The notes beneath the pieces were generated by a model. It was not told the DNA's origin. It was given only the letters and a program-made list of their open reading frames with translations, and did no database searches. A program made the position numbers and the translations under genes. From contig NZ_VCRA01000006.1 of the NCBI RefSeq assembly GCF_005938385.1, positions 310,001-374,000 on the forward strand: a stretch of DNA of 64,000 nucleotides, in the 5' to 3' direction. The stretch is from Paenibacillus mesophilus (GTDB lineage Bacteria; Bacillota; Bacilli; Paenibacillales; NBRC-103111). This document shows, piece after piece, positions 1-9,563 of this stretch (within the stretch, counting starts at the first letter, position 1; each line of letters begins with the position of its first letter).

Positions 1-822
1 AGGAGACATGCCCCGACTGCGGATCGCCGTGACGAAGTCGTCAAGCTCGTAGACAAAGCCGAACAAAATGGAAACGCGCCACAGCGCCAGATCCTTGGCC
101 CTCTCGTGGCGGGCCGTCTCTTTCGTCTCGATCGCGGTAACGGCTTCCCGGATTGTGGAGCAGACGAGCCCCCTCTTCGACATTTCGAGCATGCCGCCGG
201 GGGAGGCAAGCAAGCATCCGTCTATCGCAAAGCCGATATAGACGAGATGCTCGATTCCGTCGCGCCGGCAAAGGGCGAACAGCTCCTGCTCGTTCTCCGC
301 GATGCCTTCGTCGCCGACAGGCTCGGACTCCGGGTAAAACTTCACCTGGGGAGCCAGCCTATTGTCCCGCACGTTATGGATGCCGGGAAAGACGAATTCC
401 CCCCTGAACCGCTTCATCTTATTAAGAAATGAACCGGACCCGGTCCAGACCGTGGCGGGCGACTCGTACGGCGGAGTAATCCGCTGCGTCTCCTTGTAAC
501 CGGGAAGCTCCTGGTAATAGTCTCCGGGGAAAGGGACATGATACACTTTCATGCCGGCATCCCTCACTGTCCGAAGCAGCCCGGGGAAGACGGATTTGGC
601 GATCTTGTCCGATCTCGGCAAGTATTCGATCGAACGGTACCGGCCCGGGGACTGTTCCCGTGATCCGTAACTGCCCGCATGCATCGCTACGATCGCAGTA
701 CGGCTCAGATCGAATTCGAAATCTTGCTTGGCCCAACCCCCGAATGCCTCGGCAGGCACTTCAAGCCCGAAGTCCGTGTCGTACTGCCGGTAATACCCGG
801 TCGGCATCTGAATGATGCTCAT
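1..822 (-). CDS. Isochorismatase-like cysteine hydrolase (3' end outside window)
   Basis: The frame is open for all 274 codons from an ATG with AAGGAG about 10 nt upstream to the window edge, so the C-terminus is missing. The region YIGFAIDGCLLAS (about residue 200) resembles the segment around the nucleophilic Cys of the isochorismatase/nicotinamidase superfamily, followed by the usual 'G-x-V-C-x-x-I-R-E-A-V' stretch. The N-terminal strand AIVAMHAG sits where family members carry ALLVIDMQ, so the catalytic Asp appears replaced by His; activity on a typical substrate is therefore doubtful. It follows the deacetylase gene by 64 nt on the same strand and is probably cotranscribed. Substrate unknown. 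Confidence 0.75.
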   Translation of the reverse strand, partial: MSIIQMPTGYYRQYDTDFGLEVPAEAFGGWAKQDFEFDLSRTAIVAMHAGSYGSREQSPGRYRSIEYLPRSDKIAKSVFPGLLRTVRDAGMKVYHVPFPGDYYQELPGYKETQRITPPYESPATVWTGSGSFLNKMKRFRGEFVFPGIHNVRDNRLAPQVKFYPESEPVGDEGIAENEQELFALCRRDGIEHLVYIGFAIDGCLLASPGGMLEMSKRGLVCSTIREAVTAIETKETARHERAKDLALWRVSILFGFVYELDDFVTAIRSRGMSP

Positions 823-886
823 ACAGCTTCATCTCCTTATGCGGCAATATGCAGTTGTACCGATGACCGCTCCTGCTCTCCGCTTA

Positions 887-2638
887 TCAGGCCGTAACCG
901 TCACGGCGGTTTCGCCGGCCTGAACATCCAGCAGAAGCTCGACGTACGAGCAGCCGAACCGCTTTACCGGCCGGATGCGCCTCACGCTTGCACCATGATC
1001 CGCTTCCGCATTCGTATAAGTTTGCAGTGCCACGAGCACAGTAAGTCCTCGCACAGCATCGGATGAAACGATATTCAGCCGAACCCGCTTCCCTTCCAGC
1101 TTCTCGCTCGTCACTTGAATGCTTTGGCGCGCCACATACCAGCTCAGCAGCTCTTTGCCGGTCCACCACTCCATGCCGCGGTCGCGGCCGTAGCGTACGA
1201 GCTCCGCGAGCATATTTGACACTTTTCCATTCTCCTCCGCGACCATGTAGGGATGGAACAGGAAGTGGACGACACCGTTCACGTCGAGGCAGCGGTCCGT
1301 CAAGGCATAAGCTTCTTCAGCCGTACAGCGGAGCGGCGCGGGAGGGTCCCACGATAAGGTCGGCAAGCTGATCGTCCTCAGGACACGATTGTCCGCGCCC
1401 GCGCCGTCGATCGAGGTGTACGGATGGCACGTTCCGTGCAGAAACCCTTTGTTCCCTTGCTTCGTGCCCCCTTTGCTCTGCTCCAGAACGATACCCGCAC
1501 GTGCGCACCAGTGCAGAAACTGCACGTCCCCTTCCCAGCGCAAATAATGATTTTTGTTCGTAACGATTTCCTCGCCTGGAAACTGCTCCTGCAGCATCGC
1601 CAGTTGGGTCCGGAAGTCCCGCTCGCTCCAGCCGCTCTGCGGAATTTCGGTGCCAAGCGCATTATAATGAAGGGCGACCTCGTGTCCGTCGGCAACGATC
1701 CGTTCATTGATGGCCGCATCGTAGCCGGGCATGATGATGCACCAGGTGGAGCGGACTCCCGCCCTCTGCAGGCTGTCCAGCGTAGCCGCCGCCTGTCTCG
1801 GGATATTGCGGTCCGTATCGTGCGAAATATGTCCGACCGCGGGCATCCCTTCCGGCCAAAACCACACTTGGGAGAACGGCAAGTCCATATTTCGCAGCAG
1901 CATATGAACCACGCGCATGAACAGCTCGCGCCATTCGTCGACGATCGGATGCAAGTAGAACGGGACTCCGCCCGGTTCAAGCGCCTCCCGGTCTTTCTCC
2001 CAATCCAGCACGGTCGAGTCGTCGGTTTTCAGAATGCCTTCGTCGATCGCGCCCGAGCCGTCGGGTGCGGGGGGACCGTCCCGAACAACCGGGATGCCTT
2101 GCCGGATCAGTTGGCTCGTTTTCATCATGTCGAGCGCGAGCCAGGCGGCGTACCCGCCCCCGACTCGTCTCGTTGCCAGTGCTGGGTAATCCATGCGCTT
2201 GCCGTTGCGCTCAAGCAACCGCCCCCACGTCTGCACATCATCCCGCTGAACCTTCAAACGCACCGCCTCGAAGAAATGAAAAGAGCTTCGCAGTCCATCC
2301 GCCAGCGGTGCCGCCCCCCACTCCACCCATCCTTCCTTGACGGTACCCAGGCTCGATACGCCGAGCAGCTCCTGAAGCCCGGACGAATCCCCTACAGCCA
2401 GAATGGAGTTGCCTTGTGTGCAATACGATTCGCAAATGGCGTTCCAACCGGAATCATCTATAGCGGCGATTACGATAGTCAGTCCCGGCGGCTGCTTGCG
2501 GGCCCACGCATCCGGGCTCCATTTCGTATAAGTTAGCCCCAAGTAGTCGAGCTCCCCGAACAGCACTTCCCGGTAACAGTTGCGCCCTTCCTGCCGGTCC
2601 CGGCCGCATTCGGTCTCGCTCCATACGACATGTATCAT
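887..2638 (-). CDS. Polysaccharide deacetylase-like (NodB-fold) protein
   Basis: 583 residues. The centre contains GHISHDTDRN (about residue 270) and, about 50 residues on, DGHEVALHYNA, matching the metal-binding Asp/His motifs of the NodB deacetylase fold (carbohydrate esterase family 4-like); WCARAGIVLEQSKGG and LSWDPPAP further on fit the later strands. The first 230 residues form a separate, unrecognised domain and the C-terminus looks like a small beta domain. There is no signal peptide, so action on an imported or cytoplasmic saccharide is likely. First gene of a leftward operon with the cysteine hydrolase, divergent from the gene at 2894. Family assignment is fairly safe; the substrate is not. 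Confidence 0.75.
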   Translation of the reverse strand: MIHVVWSETECGRDRQEGRNCYREVLFGELDYLGLTYTKWSPDAWARKQPPGLTIVIAAIDDSGWNAICESYCTQGNSILAVGDSSGLQELLGVSSLGTVKEGWVEWGAAPLADGLRSSFHFFEAVRLKVQRDDVQTWGRLLERNGKRMDYPALATRRVGGGYAAWLALDMMKTSQLIRQGIPVVRDGPPAPDGSGAIDEGILKTDDSTVLDWEKDREALEPGGVPFYLHPIVDEWRELFMRVVHMLLRNMDLPFSQVWFWPEGMPAVGHISHDTDRNIPRQAAATLDSLQRAGVRSTWCIIMPGYDAAINERIVADGHEVALHYNALGTEIPQSGWSERDFRTQLAMLQEQFPGEEIVTNKNHYLRWEGDVQFLHWCARAGIVLEQSKGGTKQGNKGFLHGTCHPYTSIDGAGADNRVLRTISLPTLSWDPPAPLRCTAEEAYALTDRCLDVNGVVHFLFHPYMVAEENGKVSNMLAELVRYGRDRGMEWWTGKELLSWYVARQSIQVTSEKLEGKRVRLNIVSSDAVRGLTVLVALQTYTNAEADHGASVRRIRPVKRFGCSYVELLLDVQAGETAVTVTA

Positions 2639-2893
2639 CTTGTTCTGTCCCCTCTGCCCATACTTGCCCTGAACGCGAGTTCAACGCTACCTTCGATAAT
2701 AGTTTCGCATAACGGACGGCGTATATAGCCGGATTTATCCGGACCATCATTTTTCTACAGTCCGGCTGCGGCACGCTCGAAAATACGGCAATCAGAAAAC
2801 GATAGACCGTCAAAAGATCGCTGTATACCGGTCTCCGATAATTCCCTACTATGAAAGCGTCAGACCAAACCGGTACCAAAAGGGGATGATCGA

Positions 2894-5800
2894 TTGCACG
2901 GCAACATGCGCAAAGGTATTTTCGACGCTCACTTGGTCGCAGATCAGGAAAGGGCGTTCGGGAGGGGGTACTCCGACAACCAATGGATAAGCGATTTGGC
3001 GTGGGGACAAAGCTATGTCGCGGACGGGTACATCCAGTTGTACAAAGGAACGAAAGATCGCAAATGGCTGGACAAACTCGTCGAGCAGTCCGATCGGGTG
3101 CTGCAGAAGGCGGTCGATTACAGCGGGGCAGGCTCTCTCGGATTCCGTGAGCCGCGGTATACCCGCAAGACGATCAAGAACGGTACATTCGATGTTCGCG
3201 GCGCCGTTACGGGTGCAACAGAGCTTGTCCACAATGCGGGCTTCGAATCGGAGGCGGGCAGCTCGGCCGCTCCCTATGGTTGGAGCTTGATGGGCAATCC
3301 GGGCAACATTTATCCGGCTGCGGATGTAAACGACTCAAGCGAACACACCGGTATCGTCCTCGTAAGCGAGAAGACGTCCACCAACAATTACATGCACCAG
3401 AGTTTGCCCTGCTTGCCCGGCAAAACGTATACCGTCGAAGTTGTCGGCGGCGTCGATTCGGACCGGTCGGTCGGACTCGTGCAAGTCTTGAACGTAGCGG
3501 ACGGCAATCATGCATTGGGGAGCGCCCGCATTACAAGCGTAGGCTGCGAGCGGTACTTCTTCAACTTCACGGCTCCTCCGTCAGGGACGCTGGAGCTTAG
3601 GCTGGGCTTCTACGATTATAGCGCGGACACCCGGCTGGCCGGCAACAAAGTATACTATCGGCATGTCAGCGTAAAGGAATATGTGGTCCCGCCCGCAATG
3701 GTGGAGTCCGTGCCGGACGGTCAGCATGAAAGGAGCGCAGCCGTGAAGATGGAGCTTCCCGCCGGATTCGTCAGCAACGCGCCTCTGAAGAACGCCTATT
3801 TCACCAATTCGCCCTTGGCCGATGAAGCGGTCGGAGGCTGGGCGGTCGCGCTCGTTCAGGACGGGACGAACCCCGGGCTTTCCCAAGAGCTGCTTAATTT
3901 CTTGCCGAACCATAGATACCGCGTTCAAGGTTCTTGCCATGTAAGCCCCAGCGCTGCGGGGGTTATCAGGGCGACCGACATGACGACGAATACGGTTCTC
4001 GGTTCATTGCCGCTGTCGCATACGAAATCCGATGCGCCCCGGATGGACTTCGTAACGCCGGCGGCCGGACACCGGGTTCATATCGAGTTCGCCGTTACTT
4101 CGCCGGACATGGGCGATACTTTGTATGTCCGCTCGATCGAGGCGCAGCCGTTCCATACGTTTATGATCAATGACGCCCGCATCGCGAACCCGATGCTGCA
4201 ATTTGCCAATATCGTATATGACGATCCAAAGCTGAAGGCAGATCCGCATTACTTGGCTAAAGCGAACGATTACCGTGATTTCGCGGCGGGCAACTTGTTT
4301 CGCAAAAACGACCCGTTCTGGAAGCAAATCACGGGAGTGGACGGTCAAGACAGCGGAACCGGAGTCTACACGTTTGGACCCGGACCGTCGTACAACAACG
4401 GTTTCTCCGGAAGGTCGATACCGAACAACCATTATTTGGGATATGCGACGATGCTGTATTTATTATTCGATGCTACCGAAGGTATGCCGGAATATGCCTC
4501 CGACCGGATTCTCTATAAGAGCCGGGCCAACGACATGCTGCGTCAGTTCAAAAACACTTTGATGAATCAGACTTCGGACCTGGGTACCCCCGCTTACCAA
4601 TGGTATTACTGGAATGTAAACGGCAGTTGGGACATCGGGCACCACTATCAGCAAGTATTCGATGATTTGCACTACTCCTCGATTTCCGCAATCGGGCCCA
4701 ATACGGCGTATCATCGCGGACAAGTATTTACGCGCGACGATATGGAGAAGTTCACGAATACGTTTACCGATGTCATGTGGAACCGGAGCTACGACAAGGT
4801 GATCTTGTCCGACGACAACAGCCGGAAGCCGGCGGCAAGCCATAAGACGGGCTCCACCTCCTACTGGATCGATATGGCGGAATACGATCATACCGTCTGG
4901 GAGATCGTGAATGCGCTTCAGGAAGAACGCGGTCCGCTGCTGTACGCTTCCGCGGGTCTCGCCAGATGGGCCTGGAACAAGACGCTGAACGGCGACATGG
5001 AGCTTTCGGCGTTGAACGACGAGACGCTGCCGCAATTTTGGGAGCGGATGGACCCGTCTCCTTCAGCTCCGGCAACGGCCGCATTGGACTCTACGAGCCC
5101 ATACGGCGGCAAGAAGAGCATTGCCATTCAAGCGAATACCGGTCCGTTCCAAGGGATTAAGCAAACGATTAAAGACTATGAGCCGAACACCGAATATACG
5201 CTGACGCTGCAAGGGCGTACGAGCGGCGGAGCGATCGGGAGAGCGGATGCCTACAATGCTGCTACGGATACGATTCTGGAATCCGTTTCGTTCTCCGATG
5301 CTTCGTGGAAACCGTACAGCTTGACGTTCCTGACGCCGCTGAACGGGACCGACCCCATTCAAATCCGGGTGTACCCGGAATCCGTACAGGTTGGCGGAAC
5401 GGTGTACGGCGACGACATTTTAGCGCTTCCCTTTCTATACAATTCGGAAATTCCGAACGGCAGCTTTGAAGTGCAGGACAAGAGCGATCTTACCCTTCCC
5501 CGCTATTGGAAACGCGCTGCGGGTACGACCGCGGAAGACGTATCGGTAACCGGCGCGGAATACGACCGGTCGATCCGGATGAACGCCGCGGCGGCTAATC
5601 CGAAGCAGTCCGCCTTATATTATGACTGGAAAGGCTATTCGGCAGGAGGCAACTATCGTTTAACCGCAAAGGTGAAGACGAACGGCATGTCCGGGAAGCT
5701 GGTTATAACCGATCTGGCCGCGAATGGCACACCGGTCGAAACGCCGTTCGCAAGCGCCGATTGGCAAACTTTGCACGTAAGCTTCTTCGCGCCGGGGACG

Positions 5801-5926
5801 CCAGGCGACCCGGATACGGACTACGATCACGTGCTGAGAGTATCGATTGAATCGGGGCCGGCAACCGGCGATACCGCGGAGCTGTGGGTGGACGATATCG
5901 GCATTATGCGGGTGTACGAATCATAA
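2894..5926 (+). CDS. Large multi-domain carbohydrate-binding protein, helical-toroid-like core
   Basis: 1010 residues from a TTG preceded by AAAAGGGG. Residues about 1-85 and 420-690 are helix-rich and Trp/Tyr-rich (DNQWISDLAWGQSYVADGY; HYQQVFDDLHYSS) and look like one (alpha/alpha) toroid split by inserted beta modules at about 105-270 and 290-415. Two further CBM4/9-like beta-sandwich modules follow at about 700-845 and 850-1005, each opening with an 'N-G-[DS]-[FM]-E' signature. No enzyme family could be named. Such modular proteins are usually exported, but no signal peptide is present and the reading frame just upstream is open without a start codon (see findings), so the 5' end may be truncated or frameshifted. 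The stop is 17 nt before the binding-protein gene, indicating an operon. Confidence 0.7.
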   Translation: MHGNMRKGIFDAHLVADQERAFGRGYSDNQWISDLAWGQSYVADGYIQLYKGTKDRKWLDKLVEQSDRVLQKAVDYSGAGSLGFREPRYTRKTIKNGTFDVRGAVTGATELVHNAGFESEAGSSAAPYGWSLMGNPGNIYPAADVNDSSEHTGIVLVSEKTSTNNYMHQSLPCLPGKTYTVEVVGGVDSDRSVGLVQVLNVADGNHALGSARITSVGCERYFFNFTAPPSGTLELRLGFYDYSADTRLAGNKVYYRHVSVKEYVVPPAMVESVPDGQHERSAAVKMELPAGFVSNAPLKNAYFTNSPLADEAVGGWAVALVQDGTNPGLSQELLNFLPNHRYRVQGSCHVSPSAAGVIRATDMTTNTVLGSLPLSHTKSDAPRMDFVTPAAGHRVHIEFAVTSPDMGDTLYVRSIEAQPFHTFMINDARIANPMLQFANIVYDDPKLKADPHYLAKANDYRDFAAGNLFRKNDPFWKQITGVDGQDSGTGVYTFGPGPSYNNGFSGRSIPNNHYLGYATMLYLLFDATEGMPEYASDRILYKSRANDMLRQFKNTLMNQTSDLGTPAYQWYYWNVNGSWDIGHHYQQVFDDLHYSSISAIGPNTAYHRGQVFTRDDMEKFTNTFTDVMWNRSYDKVILSDDNSRKPAASHKTGSTSYWIDMAEYDHTVWEIVNALQEERGPLLYASAGLARWAWNKTLNGDMELSALNDETLPQFWERMDPSPSAPATAALDSTSPYGGKKSIAIQANTGPFQGIKQTIKDYEPNTEYTLTLQGRTSGGAIGRADAYNAATDTILESVSFSDASWKPYSLTFLTPLNGTDPIQIRVYPESVQVGGTVYGDDILALPFLYNSEIPNGSFEVQDKSDLTLPRYWKRAAGTTAEDVSVTGAEYDRSIRMNAAAANPKQSALYYDWKGYSAGGNYRLTAKVKTNGMSGKLVITDLAANGTPVETPFASADWQTLHVSFFAPGTPGDPDTDYDHVLRVSIESGPATGDTAELWVDDIGIMRVYES

Positions 5927-5943
5927 CGAAGGAGCGAAACGAT

Positions 5944-7257
5944 ATGGTAACGAAAAAATGGTGGCCGGCTGCCGCGATGCTGCTGACCGTATGCAGTCTG
6001 GCCGCATGCTCGGGCGGAGAGAAGAAAGAAGAAGCGCGGCCGGCGGAGAACCGCCCGAAGGAACCGGTCACGCTTACGATCTACGATCCGAACGCGAAAG
6101 CGGACCCGGCCCTATTCATGGAAAACTACGGGAATGCGATTCAGAAAAAGTTTCCGTACATTACGGTCAAGTACATCTCCTCTCCGGATACGAGTCCCGA
6201 GACCCATATCGAGAACAGGATTGCCGCCGGAGAACCGATCGACATTATGTTTAACGTCGGCAGCATCAACCATTACCGGCTCATTTCCACGTTCAAGCTT
6301 GAGTATGACATGACCGGACTGATCAAGAGCACCGGCTATGACTTGTCCAGACTCGAACCTAGCGCGGTGAAGGCGGTACAGGATTTCTCGAAGGGCGGCA
6401 TGTATGCGTTTCCTTATCGGATGGTCGTTTCCGGTATGATGTACAACAAAGATTTGTTCGACAAGTTCGGGAAAGCATACCCGAAGGACAACATGACTTG
6501 GGACGAAACCTACGAGCTGGCCAAAACGATGACCCGCGTCGAGGGCGGCACGCAATACAGAGGCTTCATTACCCAGTTTGAAACGGCGTCGCAAAACCAG
6601 CTGTCGGTTCCCTTCGTCGATCCGAAGACGGATAAAGCTTTGCTTAACACCGACGAAAGATGGTCCCGGTTCGTCAAAAACTGGACCCGGTTCTACGAAA
6701 TTCCCGGCAACATGTCCAAGGAGAACGACTTCGGATCGATCAACAACCTGTTCGTGAAAGATAAAGTCGCCGCCATGTACGCCTATAATCTTCCGGCGAC
6801 ACAGTTGGACGTCAACTGGGACGTGGTCACGCTCCCGGAATTCAGCGACCGTCGCGGCATAGGTCCGCAATCTCTGCTGACACTCGTGTACGTGACAAGC
6901 ACGAGCAAGCATAAGGAAGCCGCATTCGATGCCATCTCCGTCTTGACGAGCGATGAAGTGCAGATGCATTTGGCGAAAAAGGCGCTTGCCTTCCCTGTCA
7001 TCAATAACCAGGCGGTCAAGGACGCATATGGCCAGGAAGCGACTTTCCTGCAAGGCAAAAACGTACGCGCCCTGCTGAAAAACAAACCGGCCGATCCGAT
7101 TCCGGCATCGCCTTACCACCGGTATGCCTCGGCCGCCTTCGGCAAATATATGTACCACCTGTCCAAAGGAACGGTAGACGTCAATACCGCGCTCAGAACG
7201 ATGACGGAGGAAGCCGATAAAGAAATCGAGAAAGCGAAAGCCCCGGCCGGCAAATAA
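5944..7257 (+). CDS. ABC sugar-binding lipoprotein (SBP_bac_1 family)
   Basis: 437 residues. The chosen ATG has AAGGAG 9 nt upstream; an earlier in-frame start would lack a signal peptide. Residues 1-23 form a lipoprotein signal ending in the lipobox LAAC. The body carries the family landmarks FDKFGKAYPKDNMTWDE (about 165) and a C-terminal 'VDVNTALR' tail found in five other binding proteins of this window. Expected role: surface capture of an oligosaccharide for a CUT1-type importer. No permease is adjacent; the partner is the large carbohydrate-binding protein 17 nt upstream. A strong stem-loop follows. Confidence 0.9.
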   Translation: MVTKKWWPAAAMLLTVCSLAACSGGEKKEEARPAENRPKEPVTLTIYDPNAKADPALFMENYGNAIQKKFPYITVKYISSPDTSPETHIENRIAAGEPIDIMFNVGSINHYRLISTFKLEYDMTGLIKSTGYDLSRLEPSAVKAVQDFSKGGMYAFPYRMVVSGMMYNKDLFDKFGKAYPKDNMTWDETYELAKTMTRVEGGTQYRGFITQFETASQNQLSVPFVDPKTDKALLNTDERWSRFVKNWTRFYEIPGNMSKENDFGSINNLFVKDKVAAMYAYNLPATQLDVNWDVVTLPEFSDRRGIGPQSLLTLVYVTSTSKHKEAAFDAISVLTSDEVQMHLAKKALAFPVINNQAVKDAYGQEATFLQGKNVRALLKNKPADPIPASPYHRYASAAFGKYMYHLSKGTVDVNTALRTMTEEADKEIEKAKAPAGK

Positions 7258-7275
7258 GCCGGCTCGGGTAAGCGG

Positions 7276-7315
7276 AAAAAGCCGCGGAACGTGGAATCAC
7301 GTTCTGCGGCTTTCT
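7276..7315. terminator. Bidirectional intrinsic terminator
   Basis: A stem of about 14 bp (7280-7293 with 7298-7311, one mismatch, 4-nt loop) is flanked by five A on the left and TTTCTC on the right. It lies between the convergent genes ending at 7257 and 7345 and can serve both. Confidence 0.8.
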
Positions 7316-7344
7316 CGCTGTCTGCCGGCAGCGACGAGCGCGGC

Positions 7345-8205
7345 TTAAGGGATAAGCCGCAGCGCATTGCCCGCATACACCTTGGCGAGCACGTCGTCCG
7401 GCAAATCGAGCTCATTCAGAAATTGCTGGTGCTCGTTATGGAAACAATCCCGGCCGTACAGCAGCCGGTCCTGAAACCGGATTACGAATTCGCGGGCATG
7501 GGCCGGATCGCGCTTCAAGGCGTTAAGCCCGGAGCCCGAGGATAAGTCGGCGTACAAGTTCGGATAACGGTCGAACAACACCTGCACGAGCCCGCCCGGA
7601 GCAACCGGCCCCGCCGGATAAGAACGCTTGTCGTACTGGTCGTCATCGGAAATATGCGACCAAAATCCCGGAGCGTGCCCGATGAACACGGTCTCCGGGC
7701 AAGCTTTCACGGCACGCTCGAACGCCCCGATCGTCCCGCCGTACCAGTAATTAGGACGCGGATACGGGTGTGCCGCGGGGATCTCGTAGTCGATATGGAC
7801 GAGAACGGGCAGCCCCTTCTCCCCGCAAAACCGGAACATGCGGATCGCATCCGGGTTGTCATACATCATGCGCAGCTTCAGCTCGCCGTACAGCTTCACG
7901 CCGTACAAGTCGATCGCCATCTGGAGCCGATCGATCGCGTCCGGCTTGCGCGGGTCCGGCGCATAGCCGAGCACGAACTTGTCCGGCACCCGCTCCGCGA
8001 ACTCGACGCACCGCTTGAGCGAGAGTGGGCCGCCCGGTTCACCGTGATCCGGCATTATTTTATAATAGGCGGGGTTGTACTCGTCTGCCGGTGCGTCCCA
8101 AGTCATCAGCCAAGTCCGGTCGATGCCGTACCTCGCCATGTTGTCCAAATACCGCTCGAGGTTCATCCCTTCCCAAGACGGATGGTTGTGCGCATCAATG
8201 ATCAT
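7345..8205 (-). CDS. Amidohydrolase-family (TIM-barrel) hydrolase
   Basis: 286 residues starting MIIDAHNHP, the classic first metal-binding strand (HxH) of amidohydrolase-2 proteins. Later motifs agree: GVKLYGELKLR, VLVHIDYE, ETVFIGHAPGFW, and DRLLYGRDCFHNEHQQ with the terminal Asp. This family includes decarboxylases and lactonases acting on sugar or aromatic acids. The start codon overlaps the stop of the preceding Gfo/Idh gene as ATGA, so the two are translationally coupled. It is the last gene of the leftward DegT-permease-permease-Gfo/Idh operon, which suggests hydrolysis of a lactone or an unusual sugar acid made by that dehydrogenase. The exact reaction is unknown. Confidence 0.85.
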   Translation of the reverse strand: MIIDAHNHPSWEGMNLERYLDNMARYGIDRTWLMTWDAPADEYNPAYYKIMPDHGEPGGPLSLKRCVEFAERVPDKFVLGYAPDPRKPDAIDRLQMAIDLYGVKLYGELKLRMMYDNPDAIRMFRFCGEKGLPVLVHIDYEIPAAHPYPRPNYWYGGTIGAFERAVKACPETVFIGHAPGFWSHISDDDQYDKRSYPAGPVAPGGLVQVLFDRYPNLYADLSSGSGLNALKRDPAHAREFVIRFQDRLLYGRDCFHNEHQQFLNELDLPDDVLAKVYAGNALRLIP

Positions 8206-9539
8206 TGGTCCGAGTCCCCCTTTGCCATTGCCATCGCCGATACGTCGATAGCGACCGTCCGCCGCTCGATGCGGGAACGGTCGGCGGCGAAGCCGATCCG
8301 ATGGCCGTATATCGACTGCTCCAGCGAAGTAGTCGATAGGCTCAACGTCTCTCCCCGCAGCATGCGGACAAAATCGGCCACGAGCCGCAGATCGCCGCCG
8401 CCGTGCATCTCTCCCTTCACGTCTACGGCGACTTTCTCTTCCGTATAGCGGCGCGGGGCGTCGAGATCGGGTCGGCGTATCGTAAAGCTGCCGTCCTCCA
8501 TACTTCCCTGGATTTCCCCGAGCGTTCCGGTCAAATGGATCGTCCGGCAAGGCTTCGCCGTCGCGCCGACAAGATTATGCGTTGCCGTGCTGCCGTCCTC
8601 GAACTCCACGATAACCGCCTGCGTGTCCACGGCATCGTTGTCGCAATGCCAGACGCATCGGCCGTATGGACTGCGGTGGCGCAAGATGTCCTCTTTCTCC
8701 TCCTCGGCAGGAGCTTGACCGAGGTGGAGATTTTCCCATATATAGAAGTCCCACAGTCCTTTCTCCAGGTACTGCCGGCGTGCCGAATATTCGCAGGAAG
8801 CTTCGATCGCGCAGTCGACCAGGCAGCGCGTTCCCGCGCCTTCGGGGGCTTTGTCCGGCCTGAAGCGCGTCAGGCTGCCGAAGCTGCTTACTTGGACCGG
8901 CTTCTTCCCTTGCAGCATCCAAGTCATCATGTCCAGATCGTGGCAGCACTTGGCCATCAGAATCGTCGAGCCGCAGCGCGAGCTGTTGCCCCATTTGCCC
9001 CGCACGTACGCCATCGCCATATGATGGAAGCTCACGGCTTCCACCGTCTGCACGTTCACGATGTCGCCGATCGCCCCTTCCTCGACTTGACGGCGAATCG
9101 CGGCGTAGAACGGGGCGTACCGCAGCACGTGGCAAATCATGACGCGCCGGCCGTATTTCTGTGCCGTCTGCTGCAAATCCAGCACTTCCGCCTCCGATAC
9201 GCCGATCGGCTTCTCTAGCAGCACATCGTAACCCGCCCGCAGGAGCGGAATCGTCGTCTGCACATGCAGGTGATCCATCGTGCCGTTAATCGCCGCATCG
9301 GCGAATCGGGGAACGGCCGTCAACTCCTCGACCGTGGCGAACGTCCGGTCCGCCGGCAGCCGGAAGCGGCTTGCCGTCTGCTCCCTCCGAAGCGGATCGG
9401 GATCGGCGACCCCGACGATCCGCAATTCGTCGGGATGCTGCTCCGCATAACCTGCATAGATCAGCGCCCGATGCCCCGCGCCGACAATTACTGCCGTGAC
9501 CGGCTCTTGCTGTCGTGTCATACCCTTATTCAGTTGCAA
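8202..9539 (-). CDS. Gfo/Idh/MocA-family NAD(P)-dependent oxidoreductase
   Basis: 445 residues. The Rossmann motif VIVGAGHRALIYAG is near residue 18 and the conserved LLEKPIGVSE (catalytic Lys in EKP) is near residue 110, followed by the alpha/beta domain with HHMAMAYVRGKWG and CHDLDMMTWML. The protein is longer than the usual 330-390 residues because of an inserted Glu-rich segment (PAEEEKED). Family members oxidise or reduce sugars, inositols or their glycosides. The start is uncertain: TTG at 9539 is used here, ATG at 9521 is possible. The stop overlaps the amidohydrolase start; the upstream neighbour is a permease gene 24 nt away. Confidence 0.88.
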   Translation of the reverse strand: MQLNKGMTRQQEPVTAVIVGAGHRALIYAGYAEQHPDELRIVGVADPDPLRREQTASRFRLPADRTFATVEELTAVPRFADAAINGTMDHLHVQTTIPLLRAGYDVLLEKPIGVSEAEVLDLQQTAQKYGRRVMICHVLRYAPFYAAIRRQVEEGAIGDIVNVQTVEAVSFHHMAMAYVRGKWGNSSRCGSTILMAKCCHDLDMMTWMLQGKKPVQVSSFGSLTRFRPDKAPEGAGTRCLVDCAIEASCEYSARRQYLEKGLWDFYIWENLHLGQAPAEEEKEDILRHRSPYGRCVWHCDNDAVDTQAVIVEFEDGSTATHNLVGATAKPCRTIHLTGTLGEIQGSMEDGSFTIRRPDLDAPRRYTEEKVAVDVKGEMHGGGDLRLVADFVRMLRGETLSLSTTSLEQSIYGHRIGFAADRSRIERRTVAIDVSAMAMAKGDSDQ

Positions 9540-9563
9540 CGAAATTCGACATCCTTTCGCGGA

